NCBI RefSeq assembly: GCF_009760915.1
Contig: NZ_VIDQ01000014.1
Location: forward strand, 1 to 64,000
Length of the DNA stretch: 64,000 nucleotides
Source of the DNA: Azohydromonas aeria
Lineage (GTDB): Bacteria; Pseudomonadota; Gammaproteobacteria; Burkholderiales; Burkholderiaceae_C
Direction: 5' to 3'
Positions within the stretch are counted from its first letter, which is position 1, and every line of letters begins with the position of its first letter. The notes beneath the pieces were generated by a model. The model was not told the origin of the DNA. It was given only the letters and a program-made list of their open reading frames with translations, and searched no databases. The position numbers and the translations under genes are program-made. This document shows, piece by piece, positions 1 through 7,502 of the stretch.

Positions 1-400
1 TGCCCAGCGGGCGCTTGAGCCAGCCCGGGGCCAGCTCGGTGAGGAACAGCGCGATGCCGAAGCTCACCGGCACGGCGATGAGCAGCGCGATGGCCGAGCT
101 CGCCAGCGTCCCCCAGATCATGACCAGGCCGCCGAAGCGCTCCTGCACCGGGTCCCACTCGCTGCTCCACAGGAAGCCCAGCCCGTAGGCCTCGATGGCC
201 GGACCGGCGCCCACGAAGAGCGAGATGATGATGCCCACCAGCAGCGTGAGCACCAGCGCCGCGGCGGCATGCGCGGCGGCCGAGAACAGCCGGTCGGGCC
301 AGGGCGAGAAGCGGGGCGTCGCCGGCGGCGGCACCAGCGGCAGGCGCCGCTCTTGGGCGGCGTCCTGCAGACGGCCGGGGGTGGGCATGGTCGAGCTCAT
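1..400 (-). CDS. pstC: Phosphate ABC transporter permease PstC (5' part; runs off the window)
   Basis: PstC is one of the two inner-membrane permeases of the high-affinity phosphate importer PstSCAB. Only the first 133 codons are present. The start at 400 is chosen because an excellent AAGGAGG ribosome site ends a few bases upstream. The visible part has a Pro-rich cytoplasmic N-terminus, a first membrane helix (about residues 40-65, [17 protein letters not shown]) and a second starting near 95, with the family-typical stretch FLWSSEWDP and [14 protein letters not shown] between them. It lies downstream of pstS on the same strand, 150 bases away, as in classical pst operons, so pstA, pstB and phoU probably follow beyond the left edge. 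Expression should follow the PHO box before pstS, with a hairpin in between that may lower its level relative to pstS. Confidence 0.93.
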   Translation of the reverse strand, partial: MSSTMPTPGRLQDAAQERRLPLVPPPATPRFSPWPDRLFSAAAHAAAALVLTLLVGIIISLFVGAGPAIEAYGLGFLWSSEWDPVQERFGGLVMIWGTLASSAIALLIAVPVSFGIALFLTELAPGWLKRPLG

Positions 401-507
401 GGGCCTCCTTCGGGCGCCGGGCAAGGGTCCGGGGCTGCGGGCAGCCCCGCAGCCTCATGGCGCCGGGAGTGGGGATGTCGTTGTGGGTGAGGTGGCAACC
501 TCAACGC

Positions 508-534
508 GCAAAGCCGGCATCAGACCGGCTTTGC
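508..534 (-). terminator. Intergenic hairpin between pstS and pstC (attenuator or mRNA-end stabiliser)
   Basis: A perfect 10-bp inverted repeat (GCAAAGCCGG / CCGGCTTTGC) with a 7-base loop lies just after the pstS stop codon. No T-run follows on the minus strand, so full intrinsic termination is unlikely. Such hairpins often protect the 3' end of a binding-protein message and reduce read-through to the permease genes, which fits the need for more PstS than PstC. The function is inferred; the palindrome is directly visible. Confidence 0.5.
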
Positions 535-550
535 AGGAGCGTTGCGCTGC

Positions 551-1594
551 TCAGTTGGCCGCGGCCAGGGTCTTGCCGTCGGCGCTCTTGATGGTGGCCC
601 ACTGCTTGCGCACCAGCGCCTTCACGGGCTGGGGCAGCGCCACGTACTCCAGCTCCGCGGCCATGGCGTCGCCATTGGTGAAGGCCCACTCGAAGAACTT
701 GAGCGCCGCGGCGGCGTTGGCCGGCTTCTCCGGCGTCTTGTGCATGAGGATGTAGGTCGCGCCCGTGAGCGGCCAGGCGTCCTTGCCGGGCTGGTCGGTG
801 AGCACCTGGAAGAAGGTCTTGTTCCAGTCGGCGCCGGCCGCCGCGGCCTTGAAGTTGGCGTCGTCGGGCGACACGAAGTTGCCGGCCTGGTTCTTCATCA
901 GCGCGTACGTCATCTTGTTCTGCTTGACGTAGGCGTACTCGACGTAGCCGATGGCCCCGGGCAGGCGCTGCACGAACGCGGCCACGCCCTCGTTGCCCTT
1001 GCCGCCCGCGCCCGTGGGCCAGTTCACGGCCGTGCCCTCGCCCACCTTGGCCTTCCACTCCGGGTTGGTCTTGGAGAGGTAGTTCGTGAACAGGAAGCTC
1101 GTGCCCGAGCCGTCGGCGCGGCGCACCACGGCGATGGCGTCGTCGGGCAGCGGCACGCCGGGGTTGAGCGCCGCCAGCGCCGGGTCGTTCCACCTGGTGA
1201 TCTTGCCCAGGTAGATGTCACCCAGCACCTGGCCGGTGAGCTTGAGCTGCCCGGGCTGCAGGCCCTTGACGTTGACCACCGGCACCACGCCGCCGATGAC
1301 GGTGGGGAATTGCACCAGGCCATCAGCGGCGAGCTCCTCGTCCTTGAGCGGCATGTCGGTGGCGCCGAAGTCCACCGTCCTGGCCTTGATCTGCTTGATG
1401 CCGGCGCCTGAGCCTACCGACTGGTAGTTCACGCGCACGCCGGCGGCCTTGTTGTAGGCATCGGCCCACTTGGCATAGACGGGCGCCGGGAAGGTCGCGC
1501 CCGCACCGGTCACGTCCTGCGCGTGGGCGGTGGAGGCAGAGGCGACGAACAGGGCGCCGCACAGCAGCGGCAGGGAAATGGCAAGGCGATTCAT
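551..1594 (-). CDS. pstS: Periplasmic phosphate-binding protein PstS
   Basis: This is the high-affinity phosphate receptor that feeds the PstCAB transporter. It has 347 residues, the normal length. It begins with a signal peptide (about residues 1-25, ending STAHAQ) followed by the family signature [16 protein letters not shown]. Phosphate-contact segments typical of PstS are visible: [11 protein letters not shown] near residues 60-70, DFGATDMPL, and [14 protein letters not shown]. The ATG at 1594 is preferred over an in-frame GTG three bases earlier because GAGGAG lies at correct spacing. A PHO-box-like repeat lies 50 bases upstream on the same strand, so induction by PhoB on phosphate limitation is expected. 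pstC follows. Confidence 0.97.
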   Translation of the reverse strand: MNRLAISLPLLCGALFVASASTAHAQDVTGAGATFPAPVYAKWADAYNKAAGVRVNYQSVGSGAGIKQIKARTVDFGATDMPLKDEELAADGLVQFPTVIGGVVPVVNVKGLQPGQLKLTGQVLGDIYLGKITRWNDPALAALNPGVPLPDDAIAVVRRADGSGTSFLFTNYLSKTNPEWKAKVGEGTAVNWPTGAGGKGNEGVAAFVQRLPGAIGYVEYAYVKQNKMTYALMKNQAGNFVSPDDANFKAAAAGADWNKTFFQVLTDQPGKDAWPLTGATYILMHKTPEKPANAAAALKFFEWAFTNGDAMAAELEYVALPQPVKALVRKQWATIKSADGKTLAAAN

Positions 1595-1644
1595 CACGGC
1601 TCCTCAGGGGACAAAGGCAACGGGCTGCAATCTATCCAGCACAT

Positions 1645-1662
1645 ATGTCATTACCGTGACAG
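1645..1662 (-). promoter_or_regulatory. PHO-box-like repeat upstream of pstS
   Basis: On the minus strand the 18 bases read CTGTCAC-GGTA-ATGACAT, a 7-4-7 direct-repeat layout like the PhoB box (CTGTCAT-N4-CTGTCAC). The first half matches fully and the second 5 of 7. It ends 50 bases before the pstS start, and a TAGATT-like -10 element follows about 11 bases downstream. Association with pstS, a universal Pho regulon gene, makes it the anchor for recognising the other four copies in this window. Confidence 0.75.
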
Positions 1663-1742
1663 CCGCGCCGCCGCCGAAGCCGTGTGGCACGCCGGCCGCG
1701 ACGCTTGCGAAAGCAGGCGTTGCCCGTGGCAACACGGCCGCC

Positions 1743-1760
1743 CTGTCACGATGCCGTCAC
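1743..1760 (+). promoter_or_regulatory. PHO-box-like repeat upstream of the CorA/ZntB-like gene
   Basis: Reads CTGTCAC-GATG-CCGTCAC on the plus strand: both 7-mers match the PhoB half-site with at most one mismatch and have the correct 4-base spacer. It ends 63 bases before the start of the CorA-like gene, and TAGGCT, a possible -10, lies about 11 bases downstream. It points away from pstS, so the 226-base divergent intergenic region carries one box for each gene. Confidence 0.68.
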
Positions 1761-1823
1761 GCGAATCACGTAGGCTGGGCCGCTCACCGCCCGCGCCGCC
1801 CCGGCGCCTCGCGCGCCCCATCC

Positions 1824-2939
1824 ATGACCGACTCCGTGACGCTGCCGGCCGCCGAAGACAGCCCGTCCTTGCCTCCCGCGCCCGCACCCTCGCTTTCGCC
1901 CGAAGCGCTGTACCGCCGCACGCTGGACAGCAACTACGGCGCCGATGCCAACGGCCTGGTGTGTGGCTACCACTTCCCGCCCGGGCAGCCCGGCGTGCCG
2001 CTGGCCGCGGAAGAAGCGCAGCAGTGGCTGCAGCGACCGGCCGACGCCGGGCCCGAGGGCTTTGTGTGGCTGCACTTCAACCTCTCGCACGCCAAGGCCC
2101 TGCCCTGGCTGCAGGCGCATGCCGACCTGCCCGAGAGCTGGTTTGAAGCGCTGCACGCGCTGGGCTCGCGCTCCACGCGCATCGAGCGCGACGGCCAGAA
2201 CCTGCTGGCCGTGCTCAACGACGTGACCTTCGACTTCTCCTTCGACCCCAACGACGTGGCCACGCTGTGGGTGAGCCTCGGCCCGCGCCTGGTGGTCAGC
2301 GCGCGGCGCCAGCCGCTGCGCACGGTGGACCGGCTGCGCGCGGCCGTGAACCGCGGCGAGCCGATCGACTCCACCGTGGCGCTGCTGGAGCACCTGCTGG
2401 GCGACCAGGCCGACGAGCTGCAGCGCATCCACCGCGCCGCCGCGGACCGGGTGGACGACATCGAGGATGAGCTGCTGGCGCAGCGCGGCGCGCGCCACGC
2501 CGGCGAGCTGGCGCGGTTGCGGCGGCTGACGGTGCGGCTGCAGCGGCTGCTGGCGCCCGAGCCCACGGCGCTGCTGCGGCTGCTGTCGGCGCCGCCGCGC
2601 TGGGTGTCGCACGAGGAGCGCGAGCTGCTGCGCCGCGCCGGGGAGGACTTCTCGGTGGTGCTGCGCGACGTGCTGGCGCTGCAGGAGCGCATCAAGCTGC
2701 TGCAGGACGAGGCCGCGGCGCACGTGGCCGACCAGAACAACCGCAGCCTGTTCACGCTGACCATGGTGACCGTCCTGGCGCTGCCCATCAACCTGGGCGC
2801 CGGCCTGATGGGCATGAACGTGGGCGGCATCCCGCTGGCGGAGTCGCCGCACGGCTTCTGGCTGGTGGTGGGGCTGATCGCGGCCTTCACGGTGGCGCTC
2901 GCGGTGTTTGCGCTGCGGCGGCTGCGGCGGCCGGACTGA
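1824..2939 (+). CDS. CorA-family divalent cation transporter, ZntB-like
   Basis: A 371-residue inner-membrane cation channel or transporter. The CorA/ZntB architecture is clear: a large cytoplasmic N-terminal domain (about 1-300) rich in long helices (LLEHLLGDQADELQRIHRAA, LQERIKLLQDEAAAHVADQN), then two C-terminal membrane helices. The first ends in the diagnostic GMN loop (LMGMNVGGIP); the form GMNVGGIP resembles ZntB-type zinc proteins more than Mg channels. The start is the ATG at 1824 (MTDSVTLPA); the reading frame is open further upstream but overlaps the promoter. It is divergent from pstS and preceded by its own PHO-box-like element, suggesting phosphate-linked control, for example balancing the cation that enters with phosphate. 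The ion specificity cannot be read from the sequence. Confidence 0.9.
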   Translation: MTDSVTLPAAEDSPSLPPAPAPSLSPEALYRRTLDSNYGADANGLVCGYHFPPGQPGVPLAAEEAQQWLQRPADAGPEGFVWLHFNLSHAKALPWLQAHADLPESWFEALHALGSRSTRIERDGQNLLAVLNDVTFDFSFDPNDVATLWVSLGPRLVVSARRQPLRTVDRLRAAVNRGEPIDSTVALLEHLLGDQADELQRIHRAAADRVDDIEDELLAQRGARHAGELARLRRLTVRLQRLLAPEPTALLRLLSAPPRWVSHEERELLRRAGEDFSVVLRDVLALQERIKLLQDEAAAHVADQNNRSLFTLTMVTVLALPINLGAGLMGMNVGGIPLAESPHGFWLVVGLIAAFTVALAVFALRRLRRPD

Positions 2940-2947
2940 CGGCCCCT

Positions 2948-2988
2948 CCCCGGCCCGGCGCCTGGCCCGCGGCGGCGCCGAGCCGGGG
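2948..2988. terminator. GC-rich bidirectional hairpin between convergent genes
   Basis: A 15-bp inverted repeat with one mismatch (CCCCGGCCCGGCGCC at 2948-2962 and GGCGCCGAGCCGGGG at 2974-2988) lies in the 88-base gap between the convergent CorA-like and phytase-like genes. There is no T-tract, but stem length and position fit a shared terminator. Confidence 0.5.
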
Positions 2989-3027
2989 CCCGTCCTGCGC
3001 CTTGCGCCACCGCGCGCCTGGACCGCG

Positions 3028-4398
3028 TCAGCGCGCCGCCAGGAATTCGCCCACGTCGAGCAGCACGAGCTCGTTGTCGTCGGCCTGGGCCGGATCACGG
3101 CTGCTGGAGAAAGGCAGGTTGTTGTCGTTGCCCACCACGATGTGGCGCGCATCGACCACGTCCACGTTCTCGATGGTGAAGAACGGGAAGGCCAGCGCCC
3201 CGTTGGTCAGCGGCTTGCGCGCCAGGCGCTGCGGGTCCGCCATCTTCAACAGGTCGATGTAGCCGATCTTGCGCAGCGCGCCGCCGGCGTTGGCCTCGGA
3301 CAGCTCCACCTTGTAGACGCGCTTGAATTTCGCCACGTCGTGGAAGCAGTCGGCACGCCTGGCGCCTTCCGGGCAAGCCTTGTCAGGCGTGCCCTCGCCG
3401 TTGTCGCGCTCGATGATCAGGCCCGTGGTGCCGTCGATCATGTTGAAGTCGCCGATGGCGTGACCATTGCCTTCGAGCACGTATTTCCAGTGCCGGCCGC
3501 TCCAGCGGCCGGCCTGCACGTCGAATTCCAGCACGCGCAGGTACTGCCTGCCGCCCACGCTCTCGTAGGCGCCGGCGGCCTCGTCCCAGAGCGCGCCTTC
3601 GAGCAGCGCGTAGAGCCTGCTGCCGTCGGGCGAGGCGGCCATGCCCTCGAAGCCCTTGGAGCGGCGCACCTGGAATTTCGGTGCGGCCGCATCCGGCGCG
3701 GCCGGCGTCGCCAGCGCCGGATGGTCCGGCGAGCGCACCGCCTTGCCGTCCACCATGGTTTCGAACACCGCCAGCACCTTGCCGCCCAGGTCGGCCTTGA
3801 TCAGGTACGGCCCCAGCTCGTCGCCGATCCACAGCGCCCCGCCGGCAAACTGGAAGCTCTCGGTGTCGAAGTCGGCGCCGGTGAGGTAGCGCTGCTTCGT
3901 GCCCTCGTGGACGATGCGAAACGGCACCCGCTTGTCCGGGTCGTGCAGGAACACCGTCTGCAGCCGTGACAGGCGCCCGGAAGCGAAGTCCACCTTGTAG
4001 CGGTTGAGGTAGAGCATCGCGTCGGGCGAGTTTGCCTTGGAGCCGAAGCCGTTGTCGGTCAGCACCCAGTAGCTGCCGTCGCTCATGTGCTTGATGCCCG
4101 AGTGTCCCTGCAGCGGCTGGCCCGCGAAAGGCAACGACACGCCGGTGGGCCGCCCGCCCGAGGTGCCCGGCACCGTGCCCGGCGCTTCCACGCGCTGGCC
4201 CGTGGTGAACTTGCCGCTGACGCGCAGGTCCGCCGGCGCGTCCTTGGGCGCGGGCATGAAGCTGCGCGCCGGCATCACCGCGTGGCCGTCAAGCACGGCG
4301 GCGAACTCGCGGGGCCCGGGCGCGGGATCGTCTTGTTGGGCGGCGGCGGCCTGGCAGGCCAGCGCCGCGGCGGCGCAAAGCAGTAGTCGCTGAGACAT
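3028..4398 (-). CDS. Exported esterase-like activity of phytase family protein
   Basis: A 456-residue secreted protein of the phytase-like esterase family (PF13449 type), a beta-propeller group linked to phosphomonoester or phosphodiester hydrolysis; the exact substrate is unknown. It has a clear signal peptide (about residues 1-20, LLLCAAAALACQAAAAQ), then family features such as GGRPTGVSLPFAGQPLQGHSG, SDGSYWVLTDNGFG, DEASFQF-like acidic loops and the C-terminal ENVDVVDARHIVVGNDNNLP. The start at 4398 has AGGAGGGATC nearby. It follows a 65-aa gene on the same strand (127-base gap) that has a PHO-box-like element, and phosphate-ester hydrolysis fits the surrounding pst and glycerophosphodiesterase genes. 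Confidence 0.85.
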   Translation of the reverse strand: MSQRLLLCAAAALACQAAAAQQDDPAPGPREFAAVLDGHAVMPARSFMPAPKDAPADLRVSGKFTTGQRVEAPGTVPGTSGGRPTGVSLPFAGQPLQGHSGIKHMSDGSYWVLTDNGFGSKANSPDAMLYLNRYKVDFASGRLSRLQTVFLHDPDKRVPFRIVHEGTKQRYLTGADFDTESFQFAGGALWIGDELGPYLIKADLGGKVLAVFETMVDGKAVRSPDHPALATPAAPDAAAPKFQVRRSKGFEGMAASPDGSRLYALLEGALWDEAAGAYESVGGRQYLRVLEFDVQAGRWSGRHWKYVLEGNGHAIGDFNMIDGTTGLIIERDNGEGTPDKACPEGARRADCFHDVAKFKRVYKVELSEANAGGALRKIGYIDLLKMADPQRLARKPLTNGALAFPFFTIENVDVVDARHIVVGNDNNLPFSSSRDPAQADDNELVLLDVGEFLAAR

Positions 4399-4500
4399 CG
4401 TGATCCCTCCTGGAAAGACGGGTGGGGCCGGTCCGGTGCGGCCGGCCGCCTGTTCAGACGGCGGGCAGGCCCGCCAGGTCGCCCACGGCCGCGCCGTGGC

Positions 4501-4518
4501 GGTCGCGGTCGCGGTCGC
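4501..4518. repeat. Short hexanucleotide tandem repeat (GGTCGC)3
   Basis: Three perfect copies of GGTCGC occur in the gap between the 65-aa gene and the phytase-like gene. It is outside coding sequence and too short to assign a role. Confidence 0.6.
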
Positions 4519-4525
4519 GGCACGC

Positions 4526-4723
4526 TCAACCGGGCATCTGCGAGCCGGGCAACTCCATGGGCCGGGCCAGGCCCTGCGCGTCGAAGCGCTCCCGCAGCCG
4601 CTGCAGCCGGTCCTTCACCTCGGCCACCGAGAAGCGGCCCAGGCAGGTCTGCTGCCACAGCTCCTCGAAGGCGTCCTCGTAGGCGGCCACCCGGTTTTCC
4701 ATGTCCTGAATGGGCGTCGTCAT
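4526..4723 (-). CDS. Conserved-looking 65-aa cytoplasmic protein, Pho-linked
   Basis: A 65-residue soluble protein, unrecognised. The start at 4723 is set by GAGGAG ten bases upstream; the frame continues further but without a ribosome site. The sequence is charged and helical: ENRVAAYEDAFEELWQQ, then FSVAEVKDRLQRLRERFDA, ending PMELPGSQMPG. There is no signal peptide or membrane segment. A PHO-box-like element lies 60 bases upstream on the same strand and the phytase-like gene follows in the same direction, so it may be a small phosphate-starvation protein. The coding call rests on the ribosome site, amino-acid composition and promoter; function is unknown. Confidence 0.65.
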   Translation of the reverse strand: MTTPIQDMENRVAAYEDAFEELWQQTCLGRFSVAEVKDRLQRLRERFDAQGLARPMELPGSQMPG

Positions 4724-4782
4724 GTGCGCACTCCTCGTGTTGACGGTTGCCGAACGGATGACGCGCCTTCTCCGCGCATCGC

Positions 4783-4800
4783 ATGACAAGGTGATGACGG
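4783..4800 (-). promoter_or_regulatory. PHO-box-like repeat upstream of the 65-aa gene
   Basis: The minus strand reads CCGTCAT-CACC-TTGTCAT, a 7-4-7 repeat with one mismatch in each half against CTGTCAT. It ends 60 bases before the 65-aa gene start, the same spacing as the pstS box. It would also drive the downstream phytase-like gene if they are co-transcribed. Confidence 0.65.
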
Positions 4801-4871
4801 CGGCCATGCCCGCGCCGCGCGGCGATGGCCACCCCACCGGCTTGCGGGCACGGCGCGGCACGGGCGCGCCG

Positions 4872-4889
4872 GTTTCACGCACCTGTCAC
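4872..4889 (+). promoter_or_regulatory. PHO-box-like repeat upstream of the glycerophosphodiesterase gene
   Basis: The plus strand reads GTTTCAC-GCAC-CTGTCAC. The second half is a perfect PhoB half-site and the first matches 5 of 7. It ends 73 bases before the start of the glycerophosphodiester phosphodiesterase gene and is back to back with the box at 4783-4800, giving a divergent Pho-type control region. Confidence 0.62.
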
Positions 4890-4962
4890 GAGCCGCCGCG
4901 CACAGTGCGCGGCGCGCCCGGCCCGCGGCGCGCCGATACCCAGGAACCGAGGAGCGCTTCCC

Positions 4963-6138
4963 ATGCCCATTCCCCGCCGCCAATTGCTTGCCGCCACGGG
5001 CGCCAGCCTGCTGCTGGCCGCGCCCGTGGCCCAGGCCGCCGGCACCGCCGCCGCGACTGCGGCGGCCGCCTCCCGCGCGGCTCGCCGTCCGCTGGTCATC
5101 GCCCACCGCGGCGCCAGCGGCTACCTGCCCGAGCACACGCTCCCGGCCTACTGGCTGGCGATCCAGATGGGCGCCGACTACATCGAGCCCGACCTGGTCA
5201 GCACCCGGGACGGCGTGCTGGTGGCGCGCCACGAGAACGCCATCGCCATCCTCAATGCCGACGGCAGCGTGCGCGAGGCCACCACCGACGTGGCCGAGCG
5301 CCCCGAGTTCGCCTCGCGCCGCGCCACCAAGACCATTGACGGCACGACGCTCACCGGCTGGTTCACCGAGGACTTCACGCTGGCCGAGCTCAAGACGCTG
5401 CGCGCGCGCGAGCGGCTGCCCGCGCTGCGCGCGGCCAACACGCGCTTCGACGGCATGTTCGAGGTGCCCACGCTCACCGAGATCCTGCGCCTGGTGCGCG
5501 ACGTCAACGACTACCGCCGCGAGCGCGCGCGCGGCGGCGCCTGGCGCCCGGTGGGCATCTACCCGGAGACCAAGCATCCGAGCTACTTCCAGGGCATTGG
5601 CCTGGCGCTGGAGGAGCCGCTGGTGCGCACGCTGCGCGCCTGGGGCTACGCCAGCCCCACCGACACGGTGATCATCCAGTCCTTCGAGACGGCCAACCTG
5701 CGCAAGCTCGCCGGCATGACGAAGCTGCCGCTGGCGCAGCTGCTCAACGGCTCCGGCCGGCCCTGGGACTTCACGGTCGCCGGCGACCCGCGCACCTACG
5801 CCGACCTGGCCAGGCCCGAAGGGCTGGCCGAGATCGCGCGCTACGCCCGCGGCATCGGCGCCAACACGAACCTCATGATCCCGCTGGTCGGCGGCCGGCT
5901 GGGCACGCCCACCACGCTGGTGCGCGATGCGCATGCGGCGGGCCTGGTGGTGCACGGCTGGACGTTCCGGGCCGAGAACCAGTTCCTGCCCGACGAGTTC
6001 GACAGCGGCAGCGACCCGGCCGCGCTGGGCAACCTCGAAGGCCAGCTGCGCGCCTTCCTGGACCTGGGCATGGACGGCTTCTTCACCGACCACGCCTTCC
6101 TGGGCGTGCAGGCGCGCGAGGCCTGGCTGCGGCGCTGA
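4963..6138 (+). CDS. Exported glycerophosphodiester phosphodiesterase (GlpQ-like)
   Basis: It hydrolyses glycerophosphodiesters to glycerol 3-phosphate and an alcohol, a way to salvage phosphate from phospholipid head groups. It has 391 residues. The N-terminus RRQLLAATGASLLLAAP resembles a Tat-type signal; residues before about 40 are Ala-rich. The GDPD core is complete: HRGASGYLPEHT (catalytic His and Arg), ADYIEPDLVSTRDGVLVARHE (metal Glu/Asp and second His), YPETKHPSYF and the C-terminal HGWTFRAENQFLP, as in periplasmic GlpQ. The start at 4963 is chosen by GAGGAG upstream. The PHO-box-like element upstream fits Pho control. Confidence 0.93.
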   Translation: MPIPRRQLLAATGASLLLAAPVAQAAGTAAATAAAASRAARRPLVIAHRGASGYLPEHTLPAYWLAIQMGADYIEPDLVSTRDGVLVARHENAIAILNADGSVREATTDVAERPEFASRRATKTIDGTTLTGWFTEDFTLAELKTLRARERLPALRAANTRFDGMFEVPTLTEILRLVRDVNDYRRERARGGAWRPVGIYPETKHPSYFQGIGLALEEPLVRTLRAWGYASPTDTVIIQSFETANLRKLAGMTKLPLAQLLNGSGRPWDFTVAGDPRTYADLARPEGLAEIARYARGIGANTNLMIPLVGGRLGTPTTLVRDAHAAGLVVHGWTFRAENQFLPDEFDSGSDPAALGNLEGQLRAFLDLGMDGFFTDHAFLGVQAREAWLRR

Positions 6139-6260
6139 GGAGAGGGCTGATTGCCCGCGCAACCGGGCCGATGCGCGGGCGCGCCGCGGCGGCGCGTTCC
6201 CGCCGGCACGGACGTCCACGCGGGGCCGATACTGCGGGCTCGCCAAGGAGGAGCCTGCCC

Positions 6261-7370
6261 ATGCCTGCGCCCATGCCCGAAGCCCGCCATCCCAACGCCG
6301 TGCGCCTGGAGCTCGAACCCGGCGGCGTGGTTCACACCAACCTGTCCGGTGCCGCCTTCAGCGGCGACTGGCTCTGGGTCGCGGGCGACGAGGCATGCGC
6401 CGTGGAGCGGCTGCGCCGGCTCGACCCGGTGGGGCCGGAAGCGCTGCGCTTCGGGCAGGCGCACACCTTCGCGTTGGCCGACCTGCTGGACCTGCCCGGC
6501 GCGCCCGACGACGAGGCCGACCTGGAAGGCCTGGACGAAGTCGATGGCTGGCTGTGGCTGGCGGGCTCGCACGGGCTCAAGCGCAGGAATGCCAAGTCCG
6601 GCCGCGAGGACGCGGACAACGCCCGCCGCCTGGCCCGGGTCAAGCTCGACGGCAACCGCCGCCTGCTCGCCCGCGTGCCCATCGAGCTGCGCGACGGCGT
6701 TCCGCACCTGGCGCGGACCGCGGCCGACGGCCGCCGCGCCGCCCGGCTCAAGGGCGATGCCGAGGACAACCAGCTCACGCGGCTGCTCAGGGACGACGAC
6801 CACCTGGCGCCGTTCCTGGAGATTCCCGGCAAGGACAACGGCTTCGACATCGAGGGCCTGGCCGTGCTCGACGGCAGGCGCCTGCTGCTGGGGCTGCGCG
6901 GGCCGGTGCTGCGCGGCTGGTCGCTGCTGCTGGAGATCGCCGTCGAGGCGCACCAGGGCCACCTGGAGCTGGTGCCGCTGGACGCCGGCGAGCGCGACGG
7001 CGTGCGCCTGCGCAAGCATTTCGTGCAGCTCGGCGGCCTGGGCGTGCGCGACCTGCACTTCGACGGCGACGACCTCTACATCCTGGCCGGGCCGACCATG
7101 GTGCTCGACGGCGAGATCCGGCTGCTGCGCTGGAGTGGCGCGCGCCGCGTGCTGCTCGACAACCGGCAGCCGGTGCGCTTCGAGCCGGCGCTGCCGGTGC
7201 TGGGCGAGCTGCCGCACGGCCCGGGCTGCGACCGTGCCGAGGCCTTTTGCGAAGTGCCCGCGTCACTGGCCGGCGCCACGCCGGCCTGGCTGGTGCTCTA
7301 CGACGCCCCGGGCGCGCAGCGGTGCGCCGAGGACGGCGCGGTGTACGGCGACCTGCTGCGGCGGCTCTGA
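6261..7370 (+). CDS. DUF3616 domain protein
   Basis: A 369-residue cytoplasmic protein of the DUF3616 family, whose biochemical role is not established. It has repeated beta-propeller-like strands with LEGLDEVDGWLWLAGSHGLKR near residue 100, DNGFDIEGLAVLDGRRLLLGLRGP near 195 and VRDLHFDGDDLYILAGPT near 265. These are typical of the family and distantly like the phytase-like esterase three genes away. The start at 6261 follows AAGGAGGAG. It is 122 bases after the glycerophosphodiesterase gene on the same strand, so co-transcription is possible. No PHO box of its own was found. Confidence 0.85.
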   Translation: MPAPMPEARHPNAVRLELEPGGVVHTNLSGAAFSGDWLWVAGDEACAVERLRRLDPVGPEALRFGQAHTFALADLLDLPGAPDDEADLEGLDEVDGWLWLAGSHGLKRRNAKSGREDADNARRLARVKLDGNRRLLARVPIELRDGVPHLARTAADGRRAARLKGDAEDNQLTRLLRDDDHLAPFLEIPGKDNGFDIEGLAVLDGRRLLLGLRGPVLRGWSLLLEIAVEAHQGHLELVPLDAGERDGVRLRKHFVQLGGLGVRDLHFDGDDLYILAGPTMVLDGEIRLLRWSGARRVLLDNRQPVRFEPALPVLGELPHGPGCDRAEAFCEVPASLAGATPAWLVLYDAPGAQRCAEDGAVYGDLLRRL

Positions 7371-7502
7371 GGCAGCGGGCAGGCGGGCAGGCGGCTGCGC
7401 GTGCCGGCGCTCCACGCCATCGGCGGCGCCGCGCATCCGATGCGGCGCCGGCCGCGTAAATGCGGTTCAAACTACCGCCCGACTCCCGTGTCCCCTTCCT
7501 TC

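Noticed and set aside
4720..6246. 508-codon minus-strand frame over the glycerophosphodiesterase gene.
   Set aside because: Shadow of a well-supported plus-strand gene; low-complexity His/Arg/Gly-rich translation typical of antisense frames.
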